From Clostridia bacterium (GTDB lineage Bacteria; Bacillota; Clostridia; Oscillospirales; CAG-272): a stretch of DNA of 33,298 nt. Location of the stretch: assembly GCA_017938425.1 (NCBI GenBank), contig JAGBBQ010000022.1, positions 1 to 33,298 on the forward strand. Direction: 5' to 3'. The notes beneath the pieces are model-generated. The model saw nothing but the letters and a program-made list of their open reading frames with translations, had not been told where the DNA came from and did not search any database. This document shows positions 24,096 to 33,100 of this stretch, piece after piece (positions within the stretch are counted from its first letter, which is position 1; each line of letters opens with the position of its first letter). The position numbers and the translations under genes were made by a program.

Positions 24096-25030
24096 AGCGC
24101 TTTTCAAAAATAACGACGACGCAGCTTGCGAGAATTTGCGGTGTATCGCAGGGAACGGTGGACCGCGCGCTCCATAACAGAGGCGGTATCAACCCTGAGA
24201 CGAGGGCGCGGATCCTTGAAATCGCGAAGGAATACGATTACCGCCCGAACGTCCAAGCGGGCAGCCGATCGAATTCAATGCTGATCGGTGTTGTGCTTTT
24301 TGATCTTTATAACGAATACTTCTCGAAGCTTGCGATGAGTCTTGTCAATGAAGCGAGAAAATTCGGATACTCGATCATATTTCAGTTTTCGGGAAAGGAA
24401 GAGAAGAACGAGAAGCAAGCGCTGGAATATTTTGATTATATCGGTGTGGACGGGATCGTATTGTTTTCGGTGGGCAGTGACAGTGTAGAATATAAGAATT
24501 ATCTGCATTCACTCAAAAAGCCCCTTGTTTTGATCGGAAACAGGCTGTTCGATCTTCCCTTTGTCGGAATAGACGATGAGAAAGCTATGTACGATCTGTC
24601 CGTGGCGATCGCGGACAGGGTACCGTCCGGCCGTATTTTGTACCTTGCGCCCGCCCTGAAAAAGCCGCTGCATTCGATCAACGCGCAGCGTATGCGGCTG
24701 CGTGGCTTTGTTCGGGCGATGGAAGCACTCGGAAAAAGCTACCGTGTTGTCACGGACGTGGAGGAGCTTTCGGATTTTGGCGGCATCGTTTGTGCTACCG
24801 ATCACTATGCGCTTGGGGCCTTGAAGCATTTGGGATATCCGAAAAATATCCCGATCGCGGGGTTTGACAATATATCTATGCTGAAAAATATTAACGTAAG
24901 GGTGCTGAGTGTGGAGTATTCCACGGATAAAATAGCAGAAGAAGCGGTCAACTATATTTTAGGAAGAAGGTATTCCTTACGGGTGGCGCACAGCCTGGTC
25001 TACAACACGGATGAAATTTCTGTGCTTTAA
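24092..25030 (+). CDS. LacI-family transcriptional regulator
   Basis: A 312-aa repressor with an N-terminal helix-turn-helix (TTTQLARICGVSQGTVDRAL, then PETRARILEIAKEYDYRPN) and a periplasmic-binding-protein-like sensor domain from about residue 60. The ATG at 24092 overlaps the TGA of the GH116 gene (ATGA), with AAGGAG 11 nt upstream. An ATG at 24083 would sit only 2 nt from the SD and is less likely. Coupling to the hydrolase suggests that it controls this operon in response to a sugar released by the enzyme (inference). The symbol is left blank because the target sugar is unknown. Confidence 0.92.
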   Translation: MKRFSKITTTQLARICGVSQGTVDRALHNRGGINPETRARILEIAKEYDYRPNVQAGSRSNSMLIGVVLFDLYNEYFSKLAMSLVNEARKFGYSIIFQFSGKEEKNEKQALEYFDYIGVDGIVLFSVGSDSVEYKNYLHSLKKPLVLIGNRLFDLPFVGIDDEKAMYDLSVAIADRVPSGRILYLAPALKKPLHSINAQRMRLRGFVRAMEALGKSYRVVTDVEELSDFGGIVCATDHYALGALKHLGYPKNIPIAGFDNISMLKNINVRVLSVEYSTDKIAEEAVNYILGRRYSLRVAHSLVYNTDEISVL

Positions 25031-25046
25031 GAGAGAAGCAAGGAAA

Positions 25047-25080
25047 AAGAGGACGGAGATGATATTCTCCGTCCTCTTTT
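25047..25080 (+). terminator. Terminator of the GH116-lacI operon
   Basis: GAGGACGGAGA pairs with TCTCCGTCCTC around TGATAT, flanked by an A tract and TTTT. It begins 16 bp after the lacI stop. Confidence 0.9.
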
Positions 25081-25114
25081 GTATAAAGCGCCGTTTCGGG
25101 CATAGCCCCTCGGC

Positions 25115-25921
25115 TCATTTTTTCTTTTCCACCTTCGGGAGCTTGATCCTTTTGGGAATACGAACGCCGCCGCGCCGTGTGATGCGCAGGACCTCGTGCT
25201 TGCGGTTTTCCACCATCAGCGCGCCGTCCTTGATATCGATGCCGAGTACCTTTACGCGCATCTGCTTGCCGTCCTGCAGGAGCTTGACGTGCTCGCCGCG
25301 CAGGACGAAATGCTTCGCGTATGCATCCATAAACTTCTGCGGTGTCTTCACGGTAGGGTAGAGCGCGAAGAATCTTGTCAGCACCGTGCGCCCGATGATC
25401 ATCGGCAGGGTAGCATTCTCTGATTCGAAGATCTTGCGGATCATATCCGTGATGCGCGGCGGAAAGGTCTCGGGCGTGAGCTTTGCCGCAAAGGTAACGA
25501 TCAGATATTCAAAGGCACTGTAGCTGTCAAGCTTTCCCTCGAGGCTCACGCCGCCGATGCGCCGTCCCTCGCAATAAATATCACTCACCCAGCCGATCCC
25601 GAGCCGAGACTCCGTATGCTCCGAAAGCGCGGTCACGAAGGCCACCGCCGTCATCGGCCCGAAAAACGAAGCCTGTGCGGCAAAGAGGGAGGGCCTTAAA
25701 ATGCAGGACATAAACACGCCCTCCTCGCTCTGTCCCTCCTTGAGCCTCGTGCCGGTGATCGGCGCGGTGCTCTGCCTGTCGGCAAACACGACGTAGCGGT
25801 CGGGATACCCCGCCTCTGCGTATTCCTTGGCAAGAGCCGCCGTAGACGGAAGGCATTCGTGCGCTTCCATTTTGACGACGCCGCCGTCTGCCATTCGGAA
25901 GGAAAACACATTTTTATCCAT
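25115..25921 (-). CDS. Degenerate biotin-protein ligase homologue
   Basis: A 268-aa protein aligned by eye to the catalytic and C-terminal domains of BirA: PSTAALAKEYA, then VVFADRQSTA, then DIYCEGRRIGGVSLEGKL, and a C-terminal SH3-like part with GEHVKLLQDGK and GIDIKDGALMVE. No N-terminal helix-turn-helix is present. Two key sites differ. The biotinyl-AMP loop GRGRxGR is replaced by ITGTRLKEG, and the KWPND lysine motif is GWVSD (G110-D114), so the catalytic lysine is missing. It may bind another ligand or have lost activity. The start is ATG 25921, with AGAGAGG upstream; a TTG at 25939 is in frame but less likely. It lies 122 bp downstream of proS on the same strand. Confidence 0.72.
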   Translation of the reverse strand: MDKNVFSFRMADGGVVKMEAHECLPSTAALAKEYAEAGYPDRYVVFADRQSTAPITGTRLKEGQSEEGVFMSCILRPSLFAAQASFFGPMTAVAFVTALSEHTESRLGIGWVSDIYCEGRRIGGVSLEGKLDSYSAFEYLIVTFAAKLTPETFPPRITDMIRKIFESENATLPMIIGRTVLTRFFALYPTVKTPQKFMDAYAKHFVLRGEHVKLLQDGKQMRVKVLGIDIKDGALMVENRKHEVLRITRRGGVRIPKRIKLPKVEKKK

Positions 25922-25942
25922 CTCGACACCTCTCTTCAAACA

Positions 25943-26042
25943 AGGCGTTAGCCTCTCATCTTGCGCCCTAGGCGCTCATCACGTTCGCTTTGCGAACGCA
26001 TAACTTGCCCTTTGGGGCATCATAACTGCTCGCTACGCAAGC
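25943..26042. repeat. Mini array of five hairpins between proS and the biotin-ligase homologue
   Basis: Five short palindromes follow one another: AGGC-GTTA-GCCT, GCGCC-CTA-GGCGC, CGTTCGC-TTT-GCGAACG, GCCC-TTTG-GGGC and an imperfect GCT...AGC stem (26028-26042). They are separated by 6-9 nt spacers, two containing CATAACT (25999-26005, 26021-26027). The plan is the same as the array at 1-660 but with different spacers. It begins 1 bp from the proS stop codon. Confidence 0.75.
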
Positions 26043-26043
26043 C

Positions 26044-27480
26044 TTAATACGCCTTGCCCCAATAAACGAGCTTCTTGGCCTCTCTTCCGCAGCAAACGCA
26101 CTTGTCGCCGCACGCCTCTTCACCAAAGGGAATGCAACGGGAGGAAACGTCTGCCGCCTCCTTGAGCTTCAGCTCGCACTCCAGATCGCCGCACCACATA
26201 GCGCGGATGTAGCCGTTCTTTTCGTTCGCGATGGTAACCAGCTCCTCGAGCGTGCTCGCGGTGTAGGTGCGATTCTTGCGGTTCTCAAGCGCCTTATTGT
26301 AGAGCGCCTCTGCGAGGTCGGAGAGATTCTTGTTCGCCTCCGCTACGAGGTCTGCGATCGCAACGAAGCTCTTCTGTCTGTTATCGCGGCGCACGATCAC
26401 GCACTTCTCTTCGGCAAGGTCGCGCGGGCCGATCTCGATGCGGAGCGGAACGCCCTTCATCTCGTATTCGCTGAATTTCCATCCGGGGGATTGATCCGAG
26501 TCGTCGAGCTTCACGCGGATGCCCGCCGCCTTCAGGGTATCGTAGATCCTCTGCGCGCCCTCCAGCACGCCCTCCTTGTGCTGCTGCACGGGGATAACGA
26601 CGGCCTGGATGGGAGCCACGTCGGGGGGCAGAACGAGTCCGCTGTCATCGCCGTGGGTCATAATGATACCGCCGATCATACGGGTAGAAACGCCCCAAGA
26701 GGTCTGATAGCAGGGCTTCAGCTGGTTGTCGCTGTCAAGGAACTGGATGCCGAAGGCCTTTGCAAAATCGCATCCGAAGTTGTGGGAGGTACCGCCCTGC
26801 AGCGCCTTACCGTCGTGCATCAGTGCCTCTACGGTGTAGGTCGCCTTCGCGCCGGCGAACTTCTCCTTGTCGGTCTTCTGTCCCTTCAGGACGGGAATGC
26901 AGAGCGACTTCTCGAAGAAATCGGCATACACGTTCAGCATCTGCACGGTTCTTGCCTCGGCCTCCTCGGCGGTTCTGTGCATCGTGTGTCCCTCCTGCCA
27001 GAGGAACTCGCGCGAGCGGAGGAAGGGGCGCGTGGTCTTCTCCCAACGAACGACGGAGCACCACTGGTTGTATACCTTCGGCAGATCGCGGTAGGATTTG
27101 ATGATGTTTGCGTAATGCTCGCAGAAGAGCGTCTCCGAGGTGGGGCGAACGCAAAGCCTCTCCGCGAGTCTCTCGCTGCCGCCCATCGTGACCCAAGCGA
27201 CCTCGGGGGCGAAGCCCTCCACGTGCTCCTTCTCCTTCGTCAGAAGCGACTCGGGGATGAACATGGGCATATATACGTTCTCGACCCCGGTCTCCTTGAA
27301 GCGGGTATCAAGAATTCTCTGGATGTTCTCCCAGATAGCGTAACCGTAAGGGCGGATGATCATACAGCCCTTCACGCTGGAGTAGTCGATGAGGTCGGCC
27401 TTCTTAACGATATCGGTATACCATTTCGCGAAGTCCTCATCCATTGCGGTGATCTGCTCAACGAGCTTTTTTTCTGCCAT
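26044..27480 (-). CDS. proS: Prolyl-tRNA synthetase, archaeal/eukaryotic-like type
   Basis: A class II aminoacyl-tRNA synthetase charging tRNA-Pro. The 478-aa length, without the bacterial insertion domain, and a C-terminal zinc-like cysteine cluster ([22 protein letters not shown], cysteines spread over the last 22 residues) mark the short archaeal-type ProRS found in many Clostridia. Motif segments include [27 protein letters not shown] and [17 protein letters not shown]. The ATG at 27480 follows GAAAGGA; the upstream frame extension lies in the leader. Unlike many clostridial synthetase genes, no T-box is seen in its short leader. Confidence 0.96.
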   Translation of the reverse strand: MAEKKLVEQITAMDEDFAKWYTDIVKKADLIDYSSVKGCMIIRPYGYAIWENIQRILDTRFKETGVENVYMPMFIPESLLTKEKEHVEGFAPEVAWVTMGGSERLAERLCVRPTSETLFCEHYANIIKSYRDLPKVYNQWCSVVRWEKTTRPFLRSREFLWQEGHTMHRTAEEAEARTVQMLNVYADFFEKSLCIPVLKGQKTDKEKFAGAKATYTVEALMHDGKALQGGTSHNFGCDFAKAFGIQFLDSDNQLKPCYQTSWGVSTRMIGGIIMTHGDDSGLVLPPDVAPIQAVVIPVQQHKEGVLEGAQRIYDTLKAAGIRVKLDDSDQSPGWKFSEYEMKGVPLRIEIGPRDLAEEKCVIVRRDNRQKSFVAIADLVAEANKNLSDLAEALYNKALENRKNRTYTASTLEELVTIANEKNGYIRAMWCGDLECELKLKEAADVSSRCIPFGEEACGDKCVCCGREAKKLVYWGKAY

Positions 27481-27543
27481 AAGAGTCTGTTTCCTTTCGT
27501 CTTTTGCGCGTGCGCGCACTCTTAAATAATTTACTATCATATA

Positions 27544-27572
27544 ATTATACTATAGGAAGAAAACTTTGTCAA
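27544..27572 (-). promoter_or_regulatory. proS promoter
   Basis: On the minus strand TTGACA (27572-27567), 17 bp, TATAAT (27549-27544). It predicts a start near 27537 and a leader of about 57 nt. Confidence 0.85.
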
Positions 27573-27724
27573 GACGATGGGTAAAAATATTATCGGGCCG
27601 CCCCCGCTTCGGCATCAAGGTCATCGGGAAATGACAAAATCGGCACCAAAACGCCCTTGTTTTCCTCCGCCTTTGTGCAATATGTAAAAAATGCGGTACG
27701 GAAGAAAGAATTTTGCAAAAAGGC

Positions 27725-27753
27725 TTGCAATAAAATGCAAAAAATGTTATAAT
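27725..27753 (+). promoter_or_regulatory. Promoter of the class I aminotransferase gene
   Basis: TTGCAA (27725-27730), 17 bp, perfect TATAAT (27748-27753). Between this and the divergent proS promoter (27573-27724) I see no gene or clear structure. Confidence 0.78.
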
Positions 27754-27824
27754 AAACTCATATTTTTCAAAAATAACGAGAAAAATGAATTTTTCAAATT
27801 CGTTTGATGCAAAAAGGAAAGAAA

Positions 27825-29093
27825 ATGAAGTACAGAGAAATGAGTCGGGAGCAGCTGCAGAAGGAAAAGCAGCTCCTCGAGAATAAGTATGAAGAATATT
27901 GCGCAATGGGTCTGAAGCTGGACCTTTCGCGCGGTAAGCCGAACGGTGAGCAGCTGGACGTCAGCGAGGGCTTTTACACGCTCTCGATGCAGAAGCCTCT
28001 CTGTATGAGCGGCAATATGGATTGCCGTAACTACGGTGTGCTCGAGGGTCTTCCCGAGATGCGTGCCTTTTTTGCGGATCTGCTCGGCGTACCGAAGGAG
28101 AATATCCTTATCGGCGGTAACTCCTCCTTGCAGCTTATGTTCGATTCGCTGATGCGCGCGCTCGTGTTTGGCTTCTTTAATTCTCCCAAGCCCTGGCTTC
28201 AGGAGGAGAAGAGAAAGTGGATCTGCGTCGTCCCGGGCTATGACCGTCATTTCCGTATCACCGAGCAGCTCGGCTTTGAGCTGATCTCCGTGGATATGAA
28301 GGAGGACGGGCCGGATATGGACGCCGTGGAGGCGCTCGTGAAGGACCCTGCGGTCAAGGGCATCTGGTGCGTTCCGAAATACTCGAACCCCACGGGCAAT
28401 ACCTATACCGAAGAGATCGTGCGCCGCCTTGCGAAAATGGAGTGCGCCGCCCCCGATTTCCGTATTATGTGGGACAATGCGTACGCCGTTCACGATCTGA
28501 ACGAGAAGGGCGACATCCTGCCCGATATCTTTGCGATCGCGAAGGAATACGGCAATGAGGACCGTATCCTCTATTTCTCCTCCACCTCGAAGATCACGCT
28601 TCCCGGTGCGGGCGTGGCTATGATGGCCGCCTCGGAGGCGAACCGCAAGCAGATCCTGCCCATCCTCGGCTCGCAGACCATCGGCTACGATAAGATCAAC
28701 CAGCTGCGCCATATTCATTTCTTTGAGAATAGTGAGCGCGTGCATGCGCATATGATGCGTCTCGGCCGTATGATCGGCCATAAGTTTGCCAAGACCCTTG
28801 GTACGCTCGAGTCCCTCGCACCGATGGATATCGCGGAGTGGACGAAGCCGAACGGCGGTTATTTCATCACCCTGAAGCTGAAGACCGGTTCGGCAAAGCG
28901 TGTCTACGATCTGATGGCAAGAGCCGGCGTCGTTCTCACCCCCGCGGGTGCGACCCACCCCCACGGAATCGATCCCACGGACAGCGTTTTGCGCTTGGCG
29001 CCCACCTATCCCTCGCACGAGGAGCTGCAGCTCGGCTGCGAGGTGCTCTCCGTCTGCGTCCGCCTCGCCGCGATCGAGACCCTTTTGAAATAA
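27825..29093 (+). CDS. Class I aminotransferase (aspartate aminotransferase-like, PF12897 type)
   Basis: A 422-aa PLP enzyme. Visible features are ILIGGNSSLQLMFDSLMRAL, VPKYSNPTGNTY, WDNAYAVHDL and the PLP lysine K256 in STSKITLPGAGVAM. These fit the Asp_aminotransf subgroup of fold-type I enzymes, which transfer amino groups between glutamate/aspartate and 2-oxoacids; the exact substrate is uncertain. The ATG at 27825 follows AAAAAGGAAAG; in-frame TTG 27804 and ATG 27807 lie upstream of that SD. It is monocistronic, with its own promoter and terminator. Confidence 0.9.
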   Translation: MKYREMSREQLQKEKQLLENKYEEYCAMGLKLDLSRGKPNGEQLDVSEGFYTLSMQKPLCMSGNMDCRNYGVLEGLPEMRAFFADLLGVPKENILIGGNSSLQLMFDSLMRALVFGFFNSPKPWLQEEKRKWICVVPGYDRHFRITEQLGFELISVDMKEDGPDMDAVEALVKDPAVKGIWCVPKYSNPTGNTYTEEIVRRLAKMECAAPDFRIMWDNAYAVHDLNEKGDILPDIFAIAKEYGNEDRILYFSSTSKITLPGAGVAMMAASEANRKQILPILGSQTIGYDKINQLRHIHFFENSERVHAHMMRLGRMIGHKFAKTLGTLESLAPMDIAEWTKPNGGYFITLKLKTGSAKRVYDLMARAGVVLTPAGATHPHGIDPTDSVLRLAPTYPSHEELQLGCEVLSVCVRLAAIETLLK

Positions 29094-29115
29094 ATGAAAC
29101 CTTATGAAATAAACG

Positions 29116-29150
29116 AAAAAAGGCCTTCGCTTTTTGCGAAGGCCTTTTTT
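29116..29150. terminator. Bidirectional terminator between convergent genes
   Basis: AAAAAAGGCCTTCGC pairs perfectly with GCGAAGGCCTTTTTT around five T. It can end both the aminotransferase transcript (+) and the araC transcript (-), whose stop codon is 2 bp away. Confidence 0.92.
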
Positions 29151-29152
29151 CG

Positions 29153-30001
29153 TTACGGTGTAAGATAACCGATCGGCGTTTTTTGATAATTTTCAAAGCT
29201 TTTGTCAAGTCGTTTTTTGTCTGTATACTCGCGGGGGGTCATACCCGTCAGCTGCTTGAACGCACGGTGGAAGCTGCGCTCGCATGTAAATCCCACCTCC
29301 AGCGCAATATCCAGCGCTCTCCGATCGCTTTCGGTAAGGTATCGCTTGGCAAGCTCGATGCGCAGAGAGTTGACGAGGGAATTGAAATTGAAGCCGGGAA
29401 TGGCGGCGAGGCAATGCGAAATATGGCCCTTTGCATAGCCGAGCGCATGGCTCAGCGTATCAAGCGTGATCGGCTCTCGGTAGTGCTTGGAAATATAGAG
29501 CAGGATCTCGCAGAGCACGAGATCCTTTTTGGATCTCTCGATTTTCGGTACGGCGCTGAAATATTCGGCGAGCAGGGCATGCACGCATGCGCAAATAATA
29601 CGATAGCGATTTTCCTTGCTGCTGTAAGCACTGTGCGGCTGTTGTAGATGCACGTCTACGTAAGCGCGAAGCGCTGGGGGCGGAGTAAAGCGCGCGCTTT
29701 CTCTTCCTGTATAAAGATCATCCTCCTCGATGAGACCGAGCGCATAATCGTTGGAGAAAACAAAGATGTAGATTTTAGAATATTCGGGCGTGCGGAAGCT
29801 GTGCACGCGAAAGGGCGTGATGCAGAAAACGTCGCCTGCCCGTCCGATCTCCTCCCGCCCGTCTACGGTAAGTGCCAGCTCTCCCTCAAGCACGAATACA
29901 AACTCGGAGGACTGATGGATGTGCGCGCCATAATTGTGGTTTACGTGTATGCCTCTTTTGATATCGCGCGAGGTGCCGAAATTCGTATGCTGTATGATCA
30001 T
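29153..30001 (-). CDS. AraC-family transcriptional regulator with cupin sensor
   Basis: A 282-aa regulator. The N-terminal half is a cupin (HIHQSSEFVFVLEGELALTV, then AGDVFCITPFRVHSF), likely a sugar-binding sensor. The C-terminal 100 residues form the double helix-turn-helix of AraC (LDTLSHALGYAKGHISHCL and ALDIALEVGFTCERSFHRAF, then GMTPREYT). The ATG at 30001 follows AAAGGAG. It is divergent from the secreted esterase-like gene at 30121, with 119 bp between them, so this gene is its probable target (inference). Confidence 0.93.
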   Translation of the reverse strand: MIIQHTNFGTSRDIKRGIHVNHNYGAHIHQSSEFVFVLEGELALTVDGREEIGRAGDVFCITPFRVHSFRTPEYSKIYIFVFSNDYALGLIEEDDLYTGRESARFTPPPALRAYVDVHLQQPHSAYSSKENRYRIICACVHALLAEYFSAVPKIERSKKDLVLCEILLYISKHYREPITLDTLSHALGYAKGHISHCLAAIPGFNFNSLVNSLRIELAKRYLTESDRRALDIALEVGFTCERSFHRAFKQLTGMTPREYTDKKRLDKSFENYQKTPIGYLTP

Positions 30002-30031
30002 AGCCGCTCCTTTTTTTGAAGAAAGTAAGAA

Positions 30032-30070
30032 TTTGTCTGTAATTATAACACTTTTGTCTTATCTTGTCAA
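30032..30070 (-). promoter_or_regulatory. araC promoter with direct repeats in the divergent region
   Basis: On the minus strand TTGACA (30070-30065), 17 bp, TATAAT (30047-30042). Two direct copies of TTTGTCT on the plus strand (30032-30038 and 30053-30059) are 21 bp apart, two helical turns, as expected of AraC half-sites. The gene at 30121 has only a weak promoter (TAAAAT at 30082 without a good -35), consistent with activator dependence. Confidence 0.65.
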
Positions 30071-30120
30071 GCGCGATACGATAAAATAAAGGTGTAAATA
30101 TAATAAAAGGAGGCTTTCGT

Positions 30121-33100
30121 ATGAAGCATAGGAGAATCATCAGCATCACTTTCGTGTTTATCTTCCTTTGCTGTATTCTTACGGCATTTGGGATCTTTGC
30201 GGGGGCGCAAACAACAGTGGAAAGAAAGGGCAGTATGATTGAAATTGAAGAGAATTTTTCTGCATATCGCTTAGGGGATGTGCAGCGCTTGGCAAGCGAC
30301 GGATACATAGGCATTCCCGTCCAGCTTTCGGTATACTATGACGGGGAAGAGGGTGTGACCTCGGGCATCGGCGGCACGCCGCTGATCCTCTATGTGGTCA
30401 ATACCGCCACCGAGCGCATTGGAACGAAAACGGATACACAGATCATCCGCTCGATGCTGGATCGCGGCTATCTTGTCTGTGTGATCGACTATCTGGAGAG
30501 CGCAAAGGCGACCACGCCCGCCCTGGACTGGTCGTTGCAGTCGCTCAGAGCCAATATCAATGCGGGAAAATATTTTTCGGGTATGGGGATTCCTACGGCG
30601 GATTATAAGGAAACCTTCGTTGTTCCCGCGGGCTACGATGTTTCGCTCTCGCACTCCTACTGGGAGATCGATAAGCATTCCGCGGCAGGTACGCTTGAAT
30701 ATATCACGAAGGTCTGGAATACGGACGTTCGCTCCATCTTTGCGGACCGGCTGATCTATTGGCGGGATGCCGAGGGCAATCGAAAGTCGGTGCAGACTGC
30801 TTATGACGGAACGGCACCGGTATGGTTGAATGCGAGCGGCGCGGCGGACGAAAACGGAAGTTATATAAAAATCAAGCACACCCTTGCAAACAGCGTGGAG
30901 GACTGTGCAAAGCCCGACGGATCTCCCATTGATATGAATCTTTATATGCATATCATTTATCCCACGGCGCCGAAAAACGAGGTGCCCGTAATGTGCTTCG
31001 CCGCCTCGAGCGAGCATCTTGCGGATGCCGCAGGCACGGCGGGTCGCCCGCAGCTGAACGGCTTTGTTTTCTCTGGCTACGCGGGCGTTCTGGTGGACTA
31101 CGGCTACGTTCCTATGGCGCGTGCGGATCACTATAAGGAGTTTTCGGGCACGGCGGGTGTAACGGGTGATAACGTAACCTATTCTATCGCCTTCTATAAC
31201 GGTGTAAAGATCAATACGGCCGCGATGCGTTATCTTCGCTATCTCGGCGCCTCGGATGAGACGTTTGCCTTTGATAGCGAAGCCATCGGTATATACGGAA
31301 ACTCCAAGGGCGGCTGGATGATGATGCTGGGTGCAGAGCATCCCGAGCTTCTCTCCGAGCAGCGCTTTTTCGTAGGGCATCACGGAGAAAGCCGCTATGA
31401 GGCGGGTGAGACCGCCGATTCCGCCTCCGGCCGCATCAAGGGTGGCGAGGCGCAGCCCTGGCTCACCTATAACGGTGAGGCATTGGATAGCGGTGCGGAT
31501 TTCATCTACGCCTCCTGCGGCGGCGGTGAGCAGCATATTATGGACGGGCACGCTCCCACCTTCGTTTCCTGTAATATCGGGGACGGTACCTTCTACGCAA
31601 CCTCCAATAATTTCGTGAATTATTGCAGAAATCACGACGTGCCCTGCCTCTGGTTTGAGGTCGATAAGGGGCATACCTTCACCTACGGTGAGGATATGAA
31701 TTTCGGTGTGGATACCTACGGTGCGTTCTTTACCTTCGCCAATTACTATCTGCGCGGTGATGCCGTTTCCGTGGTATACACCTCCTTCACGAAAAAGAAT
31801 ACCGACGTGGATCCGATCGCGGATATCGTGATCAAGTTCTCGGGCGCCGTCTCTGCCGAGGCGGTGGAGACGATCGCGGTCACCGCCGTGGGCGGCGAAG
31901 CCGTTTCGGGCACGTGGTCCTCGCAGTTCGGAAATACCGAATGGACCTTCAGGCCCTCCGCGCCTCTTGCGTTTCCTTCCGAATATACCTTGCGCGTGCC
32001 CGAAACGCTTGCAGGCGATAACGGCGTTGCAATGGGCACGGCATATACGCAGAGCTTCACGACCGAAGAAAGTGAGCAGACCGCGGCTTCGTTTGCAGAG
32101 GGAACGCGCGGCGGCTATTACTTCTTCACGGTTGGCAGCGATATGAAGGCGGCGAAAAAGGTGTTCCTTCGCTTTGCCGTATCTTGCGACGGCACAAACC
32201 TTGCGGGCGTATATCCCGTCAGCGGCTTCTCGGCGGCGTCGCCCGATGCTTCTTCGGTGGCAGCTTCCTCTATCGGTAGCATTCCGATCTTCGGTAGCGG
32301 CGTTTATTCTTGCGACGTAGCGGCATACGTAAAAACACTTTCGGTTGGTGATACTGCGGCTTTCCTTGTTAAAATGGAAAGAAATGTTGGCAATTCGTCG
32401 GTGTTTTCGGCACCGATGGACACCGCGGTCCAAGGAAGTCTTAGCAAAGCGAGTGGCGCGATCGCATCTGACATTTCGGGGATTGAGGGCGCGGGTGCTC
32501 TGAAGCTCTCGGCCTTCCAAACGAACGTGATCACGGGCTCGAAGGAAAGCATCACTTATTATAATAACACATCCTCCGTTCTTGCGATCAGCAATCTGAT
32601 TAAGAACGGTGCGCTCGCAAACGCGGATCTCGGACGTCGCTTCACGGTTTCCTTCCGCGTGTACGATACCGTTTCAAGAAAGATCTCTGTGTCGCTGAAT
32701 GGCGCCACCTCCTCTGTGCAGGGGGTAGCGGATTACAATGTTTCACGTTATAATTTCATGACTTCCGCAGGCGAGTGGACCGATATAACCTTTACCTATA
32801 CCGTGCACGAGCCTCTGCTTGGTGCCGCAGGGCTTATCTCGAAGAAACTGACGGTCTCTGCGGATACGCTGGGTGATATAGGAGCATCCTATCCCTTCTA
32901 TATTGATTCCGTTTTGGTGACGGAATCTGCGAGTGCGGTGTCGCTCGGTGCGGCGTCGGTGGCGTACGACCCGTTCTATGTGGATACCACGCAAACGCCG
33001 TACGGTCAGATCGACGAGGCATATGCGGATATCGATGCATATCCCATTGCCGTTTTTGTGAAGAACGGTTCGGCATGGGAGTTTAAGAGCGCGAGCGCGA

